Shown here piece after piece: positions 16,835-24,596 of a DNA stretch of 49,171 nt (position 1 is its first letter; each line of letters begins with the position of its first letter). The notes under the pieces were generated by a model. That model had not been told where the DNA came from and did no database searches. It was given only the letters and a program-made list of their open reading frames with translations. Both the position numbers and the translations under genes were made by a program. Source of the DNA: Marinobacter pelagius (GTDB lineage: Bacteria > Pseudomonadota > Gammaproteobacteria > Pseudomonadales > Oleiphilaceae); the NCBI RefSeq assembly GCF_003315345.1, contig NZ_QNRO01000026.1:1-49171 (forward strand). Direction: 5' to 3'.

Positions 16835-16976
16835 CGACGAAAGCTAAGCCGGAAACCTGATTATTCGTATAGGTAGAAACCACAACCCCTCCTGAAAATT
16901 TTCCGGTGCTCAAATAGTTGCATGAGAAACTCAGATAACCCGCCAAACAGGCTCTAACATCCCACCAAATTAAACG

Positions 16977-16992
16977 TTGACGTTAACGTAAA
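16977..16992. promoter_or_regulatory. Palindromic operator before leucine dehydrogenase
   Basis: The core ACGTTAACGT (16980-16989) is a perfect 10-bp palindrome, extended to TTG-core-AAA with one mismatch. It lies 159 bp before the leucine dehydrogenase start in the azlC/leucine dehydrogenase divergent region, and is the only strong symmetry there apart from a small hairpin at 17074-17092. It resembles operators of LiuR, the MerR-family regulator of branched-chain amino acid catabolism, as I remember them; this was not checked. Confidence 0.5.
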
Positions 16993-17150
16993 TCAAGGCT
17001 AGCTTGTTTTCTGTCCAGCCTCACAAGGGCACGCCCGACACAATCCATCGGGCATGGGCACATAAAATCAAACTTCCGGTCACAAGCCGGAATGACAAGA
17101 ACAAGACAGACCTACCGCCGCGATCCGGCCAGGTGGGAGAGGATTTCACC

Positions 17151-18251
17151 ATGAACGTGTTTACCCATCCGGAGTTCGATAACCACGAACACCTGTCCTT
17201 TTTCTGTGACCCGGAAACCGGACTCAAATCCATCATCGCTATCCATAACACCTCCCGGGGCCCCGCCCTTGGTGGTTGTCGCATGTTCCCCTATGCCACC
17301 GACGAAGAAGCGCTTCGCGACGTTCTGCGACTGTCCCGTGGCATGACCTACAAGTCGGCCCTGGCCAACCTGGACCTGGGCGGCGGCAAGTCGGTGATCA
17401 TCGGCGATTCCCGCAGGCACAAGACTGAGGCCCTGCTGGAAGCCATGGGTCGGCACCTTGAGAGCCTGGGTGGCCAGTACATCGCCGCTGAGGACTCCGG
17501 CACCAGCGTACCCGACCTGAAAGTAATGGGGCGCCACACCCGCCATGTGGCCGGCATTGCCACCCGCACCGGGTTTGACGGCAACCCCAGCAACGGTGAC
17601 CCCTCCCCGGCTACGGCCTACGGCACCTTTATCGGCCTCAAGGCCGCGGTGCGCCATAAGCTGGGACGAAACGATCTCAACGGCCTGAAGGTCGCCATCC
17701 AGGGCATCGGCAACGTCGGTTTTCGCCTGGCCGGGCACCTGAAGGAGGCCGGCGCCGAGCTCTGGGTCTACGACATCCATGAGGACAACATGCGCCGTGC
17801 GGTGGAGCAGTTGGGCGCGAAGCCGGCCACCGCCGAAGACATTCTGTTCCTGCCTGTGGACGTGGTAGCCCCCTGTGCCATGGGTGCCGTTCTGAATGAC
17901 CGCAGCATTCCCGAAATCCGGGCCGGCGTCGTTGCCGGGGCCGCCAACAACCTTCTGGACCGTCCCGAACACGACGCGATGCTCAAAGAGCGCGGCATCC
18001 TATATGCGCCGGATTTCGCCATCAACGCCGGCGGAATCATCGACGTATTCTACGAGCGCACCGGCGCCACCCCCGAGAAAGTCCGCGCCCACGTGGACAC
18101 TATCGGAGACACCCTGACCGAAATCTTCAACCGTTCCGACCGTTCCGGCCTTCCCACCGGGGAGATCGCCAACGAACTGGCCGAAGAGCGGTTCCGCAAA
18201 CATACCGCGGGTGCCGGGCTGGCGCCTTCGCGGTTGGCTCGCACCGGTTGA
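17151..18251 (+). CDS. Leucine dehydrogenase (Glu/Leu/Phe/Val family)
   Basis: A 366-residue NAD-dependent amino acid dehydrogenase that converts L-leucine, valine and isoleucine to their 2-oxo acids with ammonia release. K68 (M-T-Y-K-S-A) and K80 (G-G-G-K-S-V-I) sit at the same positions as the substrate-binding and catalytic lysines of Bacillus leucine dehydrogenase. The Rossmann domain has G-I-G-N-V-G near residue 185 and the C-terminal N-A-G-G-I-I-D-V. ATG 17151 follows GGGAGAGG by eight bases; the frame is open 147 bases further upstream but that stretch is not protein-like. A terminator-like hairpin separates it from the NSS transporter. Confidence 0.9.
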   Translation: MNVFTHPEFDNHEHLSFFCDPETGLKSIIAIHNTSRGPALGGCRMFPYATDEEALRDVLRLSRGMTYKSALANLDLGGGKSVIIGDSRRHKTEALLEAMGRHLESLGGQYIAAEDSGTSVPDLKVMGRHTRHVAGIATRTGFDGNPSNGDPSPATAYGTFIGLKAAVRHKLGRNDLNGLKVAIQGIGNVGFRLAGHLKEAGAELWVYDIHEDNMRRAVEQLGAKPATAEDILFLPVDVVAPCAMGAVLNDRSIPEIRAGVVAGAANNLLDRPEHDAMLKERGILYAPDFAINAGGIIDVFYERTGATPEKVRAHVDTIGDTLTEIFNRSDRSGLPTGEIANELAEERFRKHTAGAGLAPSRLARTG

Positions 18252-18279
18252 CCTGACACCGGTGCTATCCCCCTTGGGG

Positions 18280-18308
18280 GCCGCAGTCTTCTGCGGCTCT
18301 CCTTTTTC
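18280..18308 (+). terminator. Terminator after leucine dehydrogenase
   Basis: GCCGCAG (18280-18286) and CTGCGGC (18291-18297) form a 7-bp stem with loop TCTT, followed by TCTCCTTTTT. It stands between the leucine dehydrogenase stop and the transporter start, so the transporter either has its own promoter or depends on read-through. Confidence 0.65.
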
Positions 18309-18344
18309 GCCCTGACACAAAAACAAGTACCACAGGAGATAGTC

Positions 18345-19757
18345 ATGTCTGTCACTTCATCAGGATCAGCCACCTATTCGGAGGCTCTTGAGGGTTCCAA
18401 CGCCAAGCGCGGGCTCTGGTCATCGAGGCTCGCCTTCATCCTGGCGGCAACCGGTTCCGCCGTGGGGCTCGGTAATATCTGGAAGTTCCCCTACATCACC
18501 GGCGAGAACGGCGGTGGCGCGTTCGTGATCATGTACCTGGCGTGTATTGCCGTGGTGGGTATTCCCATCATGATGGCCGAGGTAATGATCGGCCGGCGTG
18601 GTGGCAAGAGCCCGGTCAACAGCCTGCACCTGATTGCCCAGCGCGACAAGCTCCATCCGGCCTGGAAACTGGTGGGCGCCGTGGGAGTCCTGGCGGGCTT
18701 CCTGATCCTGTCGTTCTACTCGGTGATTGGCGGCTGGGCGGTCTCCTATGTCGGCACCGCCGCCAGCGGCCAGCTCGCCGGCCAGTCGGCGGATGCCATC
18801 GGCGCGATCTTTTCCGGCCTGCTGAGCGATCCGCTCACCCTGCTATTGTGGCACACCGTATTCATGGCACTGGTCATGGTGGTGGTTGCCCGAGGCGTTC
18901 GCTCCGGCCTTGAGCGCGCTGTCAGCATCCTGATGCCCGGCCTGTTTATCCTGCTGCTGATCGTGGTGGGTTATGCCATGACCTCCGGCTCCTTCGGCAA
19001 GGCGGTCACCTTCCTGTTCCAGCCGGACTTCTCCAAGCTGACCACCTCCGGCGTGCTGGTAGCCCTGGGCCACGCGTTCTTCACCCTGAGCCTCGGTATG
19101 GCCGTGATGATGGCCTATGGCTCCTACCTGCCGAAGAAAATCTCCATTGCCAAGACCTCCATCACCGTCTCCATCATTGATACCGGCGTGGCGCTGCTGG
19201 CCGGCCTGGCCATCTTCCCGATCGTGTTTGCCAATGGCCTCGAGCCGGGTGCCGGCCCGGGCCTGATCTTCCAGACCCTGCCGCTGGCTTTCGGCCAGAT
19301 GCCCATGGGCAGCTTTTTCGGCACCCTGTTTTTCGTGCTGCTGATCTTCGCCGCCTGGACCTCCGGCATCTCCCTGCTGGAGCCGATTGTGGAATGGCTG
19401 GAAGAGCAGAAAGGCATGAACCGCACCGTGAGCACCCTCGGTGCAGGCGTGGTGTGCTGGGCGCTGGGTATTGCCTCGATCCTGTCCCTGAACCTGTGGT
19501 CGGACGTGGCGCCGCTGAGCTTCATCCCGATGCTCGAAGGCAAGACCATCTTTGACCTGCTGGACTTCTTCACCGCCAACATCCTGCTGCCTCTGGGCGG
19601 CCTGCTGGTTGCCCTGTTCGCTGGCTGGGTGATGTCGAAGCAGGCGATGGAGAATGAGCTGTCGCTGTCAGGACCGGCGTTCAGCCTGTGGTTCGGGACT
19701 CTGCGGTTTGTTACACCGGTGGCTGTCGCTGTGGTGTTTATCTATAACCTGGTTTGA
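18345..19757 (+). CDS. Sodium-dependent NSS (SNF) family transporter
   Basis: A 470-residue neurotransmitter:sodium symporter family protein with about 11-12 helices. The first helix carries the sodium and substrate motif A-T-G-S-A-V-G-L-G-N-I-W-K-F-P-Y, as in LeuT, and E-N-G-G-G-A-F follows. Such bacterial transporters import amino acids (for example leucine, tryptophan, tyrosine or alanine) with sodium. Placement 94 bp behind leucine dehydrogenase suggests a hydrophobic amino acid as substrate, which is an inference. AGGAG precedes the ATG by six bases. It ends at twin-hairpin repeat copy 3. Confidence 0.9.
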   Translation: MSVTSSGSATYSEALEGSNAKRGLWSSRLAFILAATGSAVGLGNIWKFPYITGENGGGAFVIMYLACIAVVGIPIMMAEVMIGRRGGKSPVNSLHLIAQRDKLHPAWKLVGAVGVLAGFLILSFYSVIGGWAVSYVGTAASGQLAGQSADAIGAIFSGLLSDPLTLLLWHTVFMALVMVVVARGVRSGLERAVSILMPGLFILLLIVVGYAMTSGSFGKAVTFLFQPDFSKLTTSGVLVALGHAFFTLSLGMAVMMAYGSYLPKKISIAKTSITVSIIDTGVALLAGLAIFPIVFANGLEPGAGPGLIFQTLPLAFGQMPMGSFFGTLFFVLLIFAAWTSGISLLEPIVEWLEEQKGMNRTVSTLGAGVVCWALGIASILSLNLWSDVAPLSFIPMLEGKTIFDLLDFFTANILLPLGGLLVALFAGWVMSKQAMENELSLSGPAFSLWFGTLRFVTPVAVAVVFIYNLV

Positions 19758-19776
19758 TGCTGCGATGGGTGAAGTA

Positions 19777-19868
19777 GGGGTCAGAAGAAGGCTTTCTTCA
19801 GACCCCGGAGTTAACTGCAGATTTCCGTGGATGAAAAAGGGGTCAGATGAAGGCTTTCATCTGACCCC
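19777..19868. repeat. Twin 30-bp hairpin repeat, copy 3
   Basis: Units lie at 19777-19806 and 19839-19868, each bounded by GGGGTC and GACCCC. They are 32 bp apart. Arms differ slightly from copies 1 and 2 (AGAAGAAGG/CTTTCTTCA and AGATGAAGG/CTTTCATCT), keeping the pairing. The flank CCCCGTTTTC is again present, here eight bases before the sirtuin stop. It separates the convergent NSS transporter and sirtuin genes. Confidence 0.85.
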
Positions 19869-19875
19869 GTTTTCC

Positions 19876-20778
19876 TCAGAGCTGCCGGAGTGCTGCAGCC
19901 AGCGTCTCCCCGATGCGGGCGTTCAGCTTCAGGTCCACCAGCTCCTCGGCCCGCGTGCAGCCCAGGTTTAGCGTCGCCATGGGCTTACCCCATTCCTTCC
20001 CGTATCGGCAGAACCGGAATCCGGAATAAACCATCAGCGACGAGCCGATCACCAGCAAGCCATCGCTGGCCTTGAGCATATCCAGGGCCGACGTAACCCG
20101 CTGTTTCGGCACAAAGTCCCCGAAGAACACCACATCCGGTTTGAGAATCCCGCTGCACTTCGGGCAGTCCGCCGGGCGGAAGTCCGAGAAATCCACTTCC
20201 AGATCAGCATCGCCATCCGGCGCGGTGGTGGCGGTGTACTTCCGGAACCCGGGATTCAGATCGGCACAACGCTCATGCACTTCATCCCGTGGGCAGCGAT
20301 AGCCGCAGCTCATACACAGGACTTCATCGGCCCGCCCATGGAGGTCGAGCACGGCGCGGGATCCCGCTTTCTGGTGCAGGCGATCCACGTTCTGGGTCAC
20401 CACCAGGTTGCTGTGATTGAGCAGCTCCAGGTCGGCAATATAGAAGTGCGAGGGGTTGGGCGTGGCATTACGCATCACCGGCCAGCCGATGAGACTGCGG
20501 CCCCAATAGCGCTGGCGCGTACGGAAGCTTTCCATGAAGTCCTGGTGCTGCACCGGCTGCTTGCGCTTCCAGGCACCGTCGCCGTCCCGGTAATCCGGGA
20601 TGCCGGAGTCGGTACTGACTCCGGCACCAGTCAAAATTATGAGCCTGGGATGGCGACGAACGAAACCCGCCAGCAGCTCGCCGGCCTCTTCCGGATCGTG
20701 GTTTGCCAGCGGCCGGTCAGTGTCCGGCAAGCGCTGGCTGGCACTGAAGGGGCGTGTGCGATGGGTGGTCACTGGCAT
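19876..20778 (-). CDS. Sir2-family NAD-dependent protein deacylase
   Basis: A 300-residue sirtuin. NAD-binding motifs are L-T-G-A-G-V-S-T-D-S-G-I-P-D-Y-R and T-Q-N-V-D-R-L-H; the catalytic base is the His in L-H-G-R. Four cysteines in C-M-S-C and C-P-K-C form the zinc site, with a long insert between. The late motif L-V-I-G-S-S-L-M-V-Y is present. Length and the Y-W-G-R-S-type insert suggest the class II (SIRT4-like) group rather than CobB. It removes acyl groups from lysines using NAD and releases nicotinamide. ATG 20778 has GGAG five bases upstream and is preferred to an upstream TTG at 20814, which would overlap the preceding gene. Confidence 0.92.
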   Translation of the reverse strand: MPVTTHRTRPFSASQRLPDTDRPLANHDPEEAGELLAGFVRRHPRLIILTGAGVSTDSGIPDYRDGDGAWKRKQPVQHQDFMESFRTRQRYWGRSLIGWPVMRNATPNPSHFYIADLELLNHSNLVVTQNVDRLHQKAGSRAVLDLHGRADEVLCMSCGYRCPRDEVHERCADLNPGFRKYTATTAPDGDADLEVDFSDFRPADCPKCSGILKPDVVFFGDFVPKQRVTSALDMLKASDGLLVIGSSLMVYSGFRFCRYGKEWGKPMATLNLGCTRAEELVDLKLNARIGETLAAALRQL

Positions 20779-20794
20779 GGAAACTCCGGCTCGG

Positions 20795-21526
20795 TCAGCC
20801 CGGCTTTCGGGCAACGTACACGGTGTTGAACGATTCCCGGTTCTGAAACGGGTTGTAAAACTTTACGACGTGACAGGCAACATCGATGAACCCGTCCCGC
20901 AGCACGGCCATGAATTCGTCGTCCTCACCTTCGTTTGACCACATGGCGAAGATGCCGCCAGGCTTGAGCTGCCGGGCCATGAGACCGATATTTTCGACGG
21001 TGTAGAAGCTGGCGCTGGAATCGTGGAGCAGTGCCCGGGGGGAGTGGTCGATGTCCAGGAGGATGGCGTCGAACTGCTTGCCCGGGGCATCGGGGTCAAA
21101 GCCGCCGGTTTCGGGATCGGCTACGGCGAGGTCGAAGAAGCTGCCGTGGATATAACGGGCGCGAGGATCGGCGTTCAGTTCCTTGCCCAGCGGCACGAGT
21201 TCCTGCTGGTGCCAGCGGATGACCGGCTCGAGGTACTCCACAACCAGCATTTCGCTCACCCGTTCGTGTTTCAGTGCGGCTACGGCGGTGTACCCAAGCC
21301 CTAGGCCACCAACCACAACACTCAGGTTGTCGCCTTTTGTTGCGTTCAGTCCCAGGTCGGAGAGGGCTACTTCGGCGTCCACGAACATGCTGGACATGAG
21401 GAATTCCTCGCCCAGTTTCACCTCGTAGATGTCACGGTCACCAATGGCGGGAATCCGACGCCTTCGTAGGGTGATCTCGCCGATTACCGAGGGTTGGCTG
21501 TCTATTTGTTCGAAAAGCAGTCCCAT
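20795..21526 (-). CDS. Spermidine-synthase-like methyltransferase-fold protein
   Basis: A 243-residue protein with the spermine/spermidine synthase fold: V-V-V-G-G-L-G-L-G-Y-T-A-V-A-A-L for nucleotide binding, V-V-E-Y-L as the ribose-binding acidic position, and F-D-A-I-L-L-D-I-D-H-S-P in place of the polyamine synthase catalytic loop. It lacks the usual D-x-x-x-D/E polyamine pocket as far as I can see, so it may not make spermidine. It sits 16 bp upstream of the sirtuin gene and is probably co-transcribed with it. No clear ribosome binding site is visible. Confidence 0.78.
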   Translation of the reverse strand: MGLLFEQIDSQPSVIGEITLRRRRIPAIGDRDIYEVKLGEEFLMSSMFVDAEVALSDLGLNATKGDNLSVVVGGLGLGYTAVAALKHERVSEMLVVEYLEPVIRWHQQELVPLGKELNADPRARYIHGSFFDLAVADPETGGFDPDAPGKQFDAILLDIDHSPRALLHDSSASFYTVENIGLMARQLKPGGIFAMWSNEGEDDEFMAVLRDGFIDVACHVVKFYNPFQNRESFNTVYVARKPG

Positions 21527-21611
21527 TTGTTTCGACTCTTCCGGTTGATCTGGCTCTGGGACCGTTCAAGCTTGGGAGTTTGCGACTCCTAGCCTGAAAG
21601 TCCGTGCAATC

Positions 21612-21718
21612 GCCGGTGGGCAGGGCTTTCCAAAACCCGCTCCTTCGGCACGTCCCTGTGACGCTTGAGCTCCGCCATCCATGGCTCCGCACAGTTTTGG
21701 AAAGCCCTGCCCACCGGC
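21612..21718. repeat. Long inverted-repeat element, short copy (A)
   Basis: A 25-bp arm at 21612-21636 (ends GCCGGTGGGC...CCAAAAC) is perfectly complementary to 21694-21718. The 57-bp interior, read on the minus strand, matches the interior of copy B (22336-22523) at both ends but lacks about 80 bp from the middle. No transposase is encoded. It lies between the spermidine-synthase-like gene and DUF1415, close to the DUF1415 stop. Confidence 0.85.
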
Positions 21719-21726
21719 TCCTGACT

Positions 21727-22290
21727 CTATTCCCCTGTACCCAACGGGTTCTTCAGGCAATTCGCGAGGATTTCCCGCATCTTTTGGGCTCCCAACTTTC
21801 CCATCAACTCGATGTTTCGGTCAGGAATTCCTTCCACATCCGGATAACTGCCAATCGCGGCTTCCAGGCTGGCTTCGCGCAACAGATGCAGCATCGGGAA
21901 CGGAGACCGATTGGTGTAATTCTCTGCTGCATCCGGCTCGGTGCCTTCAAACTGGTAGTCCGGATGGAAACTGGCGATCTGGTAAACGCCTTCCATTTCC
22001 AGGTAAGCCAAAAGACCGTCGGCCGCGTCGAGAAATTCATTGTAGGGGCCAAAGTCCTGCAATACATTCGGATGGATCAACAACGTGGTTTCGATCTCCG
22101 GTTCATCGTCCAGACGCTGGAGTTCGGAATGCAGGGCGTGCAGCAAATCGTCTTCGGTCTCGGCTTCCGACACCACAAACCGCACCCGGTTCCGGGCCAG
22201 TTCCCGTTTGGCGAACGGGCACAGGTTATACCCGACGACGACGTCTTCTACCCATTTTCGGGTTGCGTTAATAATCTCGGGCTCACCCAA
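21727..22290 (-). CDS. DUF1415 family protein
   Basis: A protein of 187 residues, matching DUF1415: I-I-N-A-T-R-K-W-V-E-D-V-V-V-G-Y-N-L-C-P-F-A-K at the N-terminus and Y-P-D-V-E-G-I-P-D-R-N-I near the C-terminus. The conserved Cys-Pro pair in N-L-C-P-F-A is the family hallmark; function is unknown. The frame has no ATG near the conserved start. TTG at 22290 is chosen because GAGGA lies seven bases before it; an upstream frame extension runs into repeat copy B and is not protein-like. The gene is bracketed by two oppositely oriented copies of the inverted-repeat element, nine bases from copy A and 45 from copy B. Confidence 0.82.
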   Translation of the reverse strand: MGEPEIINATRKWVEDVVVGYNLCPFAKRELARNRVRFVVSEAETEDDLLHALHSELQRLDDEPEIETTLLIHPNVLQDFGPYNEFLDAADGLLAYLEMEGVYQIASFHPDYQFEGTEPDAAENYTNRSPFPMLHLLREASLEAAIGSYPDVEGIPDRNIELMGKLGAQKMREILANCLKNPLGTGE

Positions 22291-22335
22291 TTTCTTTTCC
22301 TCTTTACGATTGCGGCTACTCACAGATTGGAGCGG

Positions 22336-22523
22336 CCGTGTGGGCCTGGCTTTCCAAAACTGTGCGGAGCCATGGATGGCGGAGCCCAAGCGTCACAGGG
22401 GTGAGGCCGAGCGTTTATGAAGCGAAGCTTCATGCGACAGCCGAACGACAGCAATCTGTGATTGCTGGCCGGACCCCGGAGGGGTGCCGAAGGAGCGTGT
22501 TTTGGAAAGCCAGGCCCACACGG
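22336..22523. repeat. Long inverted-repeat element, long copy (B)
   Basis: A 25-bp arm at 22336-22360 (CCGTGTGGGC...CCAAAAC) pairs perfectly with 22499-22523. The interior contains further perfect small stems: GCCAT/ATGGC (22369-22380), ATGAAGC/GCTTCAT (22417-22433), CAGCAAT/ATTGCTG (22449-22467) and ACCCC/GGGGT (22473-22485). The whole would fold as a branched structure closed by the 25-bp stem. The interior flanks match copy A. It lies between the divergently read starts of DUF1415 and the end of ybiT. Confidence 0.85.
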
Positions 22524-22547
22524 GCGCCAGCACCCAAAGCCTAAATC

Positions 22548-24134
22548 TTACAGGTACCCCTGACTCCGAAGATAATCATCATAGGTCCCACTGAAATCGG
22601 TAACCCCATCAGACTTCATCTCAATAATCCGCGTAGCCAACGAAGAAACAAACTCCCGATCGTGGCTGACGAAAATCAGTGTACCCGGATAGTTCTCCAG
22701 CGCCAGGTTCAGCGCCTCGATGGACTCCATGTCCAGGTGGTTCGTCGGCTCGTCCATCAGCATCACATTGGGCTTCTGCAGAATCAGCTTGCCGAACAGC
22801 ATCCGGCCCTGCTCACCACCGGAAATCACCCGCACCGATTTGCCAATGTCGTCGCCGGAAAACAGCATGCGCCCCAGGGTACCGCGCACCAGCTGCTCAC
22901 CGCCCTTGGTCCACTGGGCCATCCAGTCGGTCAGGGTATCGTCTTCGGCGAAGTCCGCCGTATGGTCCTGGGCGAAGTAGCCTACTTCTGCGCTGTCGGT
23001 CCACTTGACCTCACCGCTGTCCGGTGTGTAGGCGCCGGCCAGGCATTGCAGCAGCGTGGTCTTGCCGATGCCGTTGGGGCCGATGATGGCGACCCGCTCG
23101 CCGGCCTCGATCTGCAGGTCCAGCTTCTCGAACAGCGGCTTTTCATCGAAACCCTTGGTCAGCTTGTTCAGGGTTACCGCCTGGCGATGCAGTTTCTTGC
23201 CCTGTTCGAAACGGATAAACGGGCTGACACGGCTTGAGGGCTTCACCTCTTCCAGCTGGATCTTGTCGATCTGGCGGGCGCGGGAGGTGGCCTGCTTGGC
23301 CTTGGAGGCGTTGGCAGAGAAGCGGCTGACGAACTGCTGGAGTTCGGCAATCTGCGCCTTTTTCTTGGCGTTGTCCGCCATCATCCGCTCGCGGGCCTGG
23401 GTGGCGGCGGTCATGTATTCGTCGTAGTTGCCCGGGAACAGGCGCAGTTCGCCGTAGTCCAGGTCCGCCATGTGGGTGCATACGCTGTTCAGGAAATGGC
23501 GGTCGTGGGAGATGATGATCATGGTGCTGTTGCGGGCCACCAGGATGTTTTCCAGCCAGCGGATGGTGTTGATGTCCAGGTGGTTGGTGGGCTCGTCCAG
23601 CAACAGCACGTCCGGGTCGGAAAACAGCGCCTGGGCCAGCAGGACCCGTAGTTTCCAGCCCGGTGACAGGGCGCTCATGGGGCCATTGTGCTGTTCCAGG
23701 GGGATGTCCAGGCCCAGCAGCAGTTCACCGGCGCGGGACTCGGCGGTGTAGCCGTCCATTTCGGCGAACTGGATTTCCAGATCCGCCACGGCCATGCCGT
23801 CTTCCTCGCTCATTTCCGCCAGGGAGTAAATGCGGTCACGTTCCTTCTTGACGTTCCACAGCTCCTCATGGCCCATGATCACGGTGTCCATCACAGTGCA
23901 ATCTTCATACGCAAACTGGTCCTGGCGCAGCTTACCGAGCCGGATGTTGGGCTCCAGCATGACCTGGCCGGCCGAGGGCTCAAGGTCGCCACCGAGGATC
24001 TTCATCAGGGTGGACTTGCCGCAGCCATTGGCTCCGATCAGGCCGTAGCGGTTGCCGTTACCGAATTTGGCGGAAACGTTTTCAAACAGGGGCTTTGCCC
24101 CGAACTGCATGGTGATATTGGCGGTGGAGATCAA
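22548..24134 (-). CDS. ybiT: ABC-F ATPase YbiT
   Basis: A 528-residue ABC-F protein, close in length and sequence to E. coli YbiT. It has two ATPase domains without membrane segments. Domain 1 has Walker A G-A-N-G-C-G-K-S-T and signature L-S-P-G-W-K-L-R with D-E-P-T-N-H-L-D; domain 2 has G-P-N-G-I-G-K-T-T and I-S-G-G-E-Q-G-R-M. A linker of about 80 residues (F-V-S-R-F-S-A-N-A-S-K and R-A-R-Q-I-D-K) joins them. ABC-F proteins act on the ribosome E site to relieve stalls. The start TTG at 24134 aligns with the E. coli start (followed by I-S-T-A-N-I-T-M-Q-F-G); AGG lies nine bases upstream. The open frame upstream is not conserved. Confidence 0.92.
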   Translation of the reverse strand: MISTANITMQFGAKPLFENVSAKFGNGNRYGLIGANGCGKSTLMKILGGDLEPSAGQVMLEPNIRLGKLRQDQFAYEDCTVMDTVIMGHEELWNVKKERDRIYSLAEMSEEDGMAVADLEIQFAEMDGYTAESRAGELLLGLDIPLEQHNGPMSALSPGWKLRVLLAQALFSDPDVLLLDEPTNHLDINTIRWLENILVARNSTMIIISHDRHFLNSVCTHMADLDYGELRLFPGNYDEYMTAATQARERMMADNAKKKAQIAELQQFVSRFSANASKAKQATSRARQIDKIQLEEVKPSSRVSPFIRFEQGKKLHRQAVTLNKLTKGFDEKPLFEKLDLQIEAGERVAIIGPNGIGKTTLLQCLAGAYTPDSGEVKWTDSAEVGYFAQDHTADFAEDDTLTDWMAQWTKGGEQLVRGTLGRMLFSGDDIGKSVRVISGGEQGRMLFGKLILQKPNVMLMDEPTNHLDMESIEALNLALENYPGTLIFVSHDREFVSSLATRIIEMKSDGVTDFSGTYDDYLRSQGYL

Positions 24135-24317
24135 GAAAGAAACCTGTCGATGTGGGGCCGGCAGGGCGCCGGCAAAGAGAAACCCGGCATTGTACAGGTT
24201 TGCCACCAGGACTGTGAGGCCGCAGAAACACGGATAAAAAGCGCTTGCCTCCGGCGGACTGTGCGGGCAGCATTCCCGTTCTGACGTACCCATTAATCCT
24301 GACACAGGAAACTGATC

Positions 24318-24596
24318 ATGGCACAAGCAACCGCACGCCACATTCTGGTGGACAGCGAAGCAAAATGTGAAGAACTGAAGAAAGCCATCGAAGGCGGCCA
24401 GGATTTTGCCGAAGTGGCAAAGCAGCACTCCTCCTGCCCTTCCGGCCGTAACGGCGGCGACCTGGGCTCTTTCGGCCCGGGCCAGATGGTGCCCGAGTTT
24501 GACAAGGCGGTCTTCAACAGCGAACTGAATACCGTGATCGGACCGATCAAGACCCAGTTCGGCTACCACCTGCTGGAAGTCACCAGCCGCAGCTGA
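24318..24596 (+). CDS. ppiC: Parvulin-type peptidyl-prolyl isomerase PpiC
   Basis: A 92-residue single-domain parvulin. Motifs A-R-H-I-L-V, C-P-S-G-R-N-G-G-D-L-G-S-F-G-P-G-Q-M-V-P-E-F, and T-Q-F-G-Y-H-L-L-E-V cover the whole rotamase domain, including the catalytic Cys and His residues. There is no signal peptide, so it acts in the cytoplasm. The stop codon overlaps the next ATG (TGATG), so the VanZ-like gene behind it may be translated by re-initiation. Confidence 0.92.
   Translation: MAQATARHILVDSEAKCEELKKAIEGGQDFAEVAKQHSSCPSGRNGGDLGSFGPGQMVPEFDKAVFNSELNTVIGPIKTQFGYHLLEVTSRS

Noticed and set aside
22291..22389. N-terminal extension of DUF1415 to an ATG inside repeat copy B
   Set aside because: Extension is encoded by the repeat; a TTG with a good ribosome binding site fits the family start.
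21604..22404. Open frames running through DUF1415 and both inverted-repeat elements on the plus strand
   Set aside because: They arise from the repeats, which remain open in several frames; similar false proteins would be expected wherever the element occurs.
21612..22523. Composite transposon formed by the two inverted elements around DUF1415
   Set aside because: No transposase, no target-site duplication visible, and DUF1415 is a normal chromosomal gene; the elements look like independent insertions of a non-autonomous repeat.
24135..24569. N-terminal extension of YbiT by about 145 residues
   Set aside because: It overlaps ppiC antisense and is not conserved; TTG 24134 gives the normal YbiT length.
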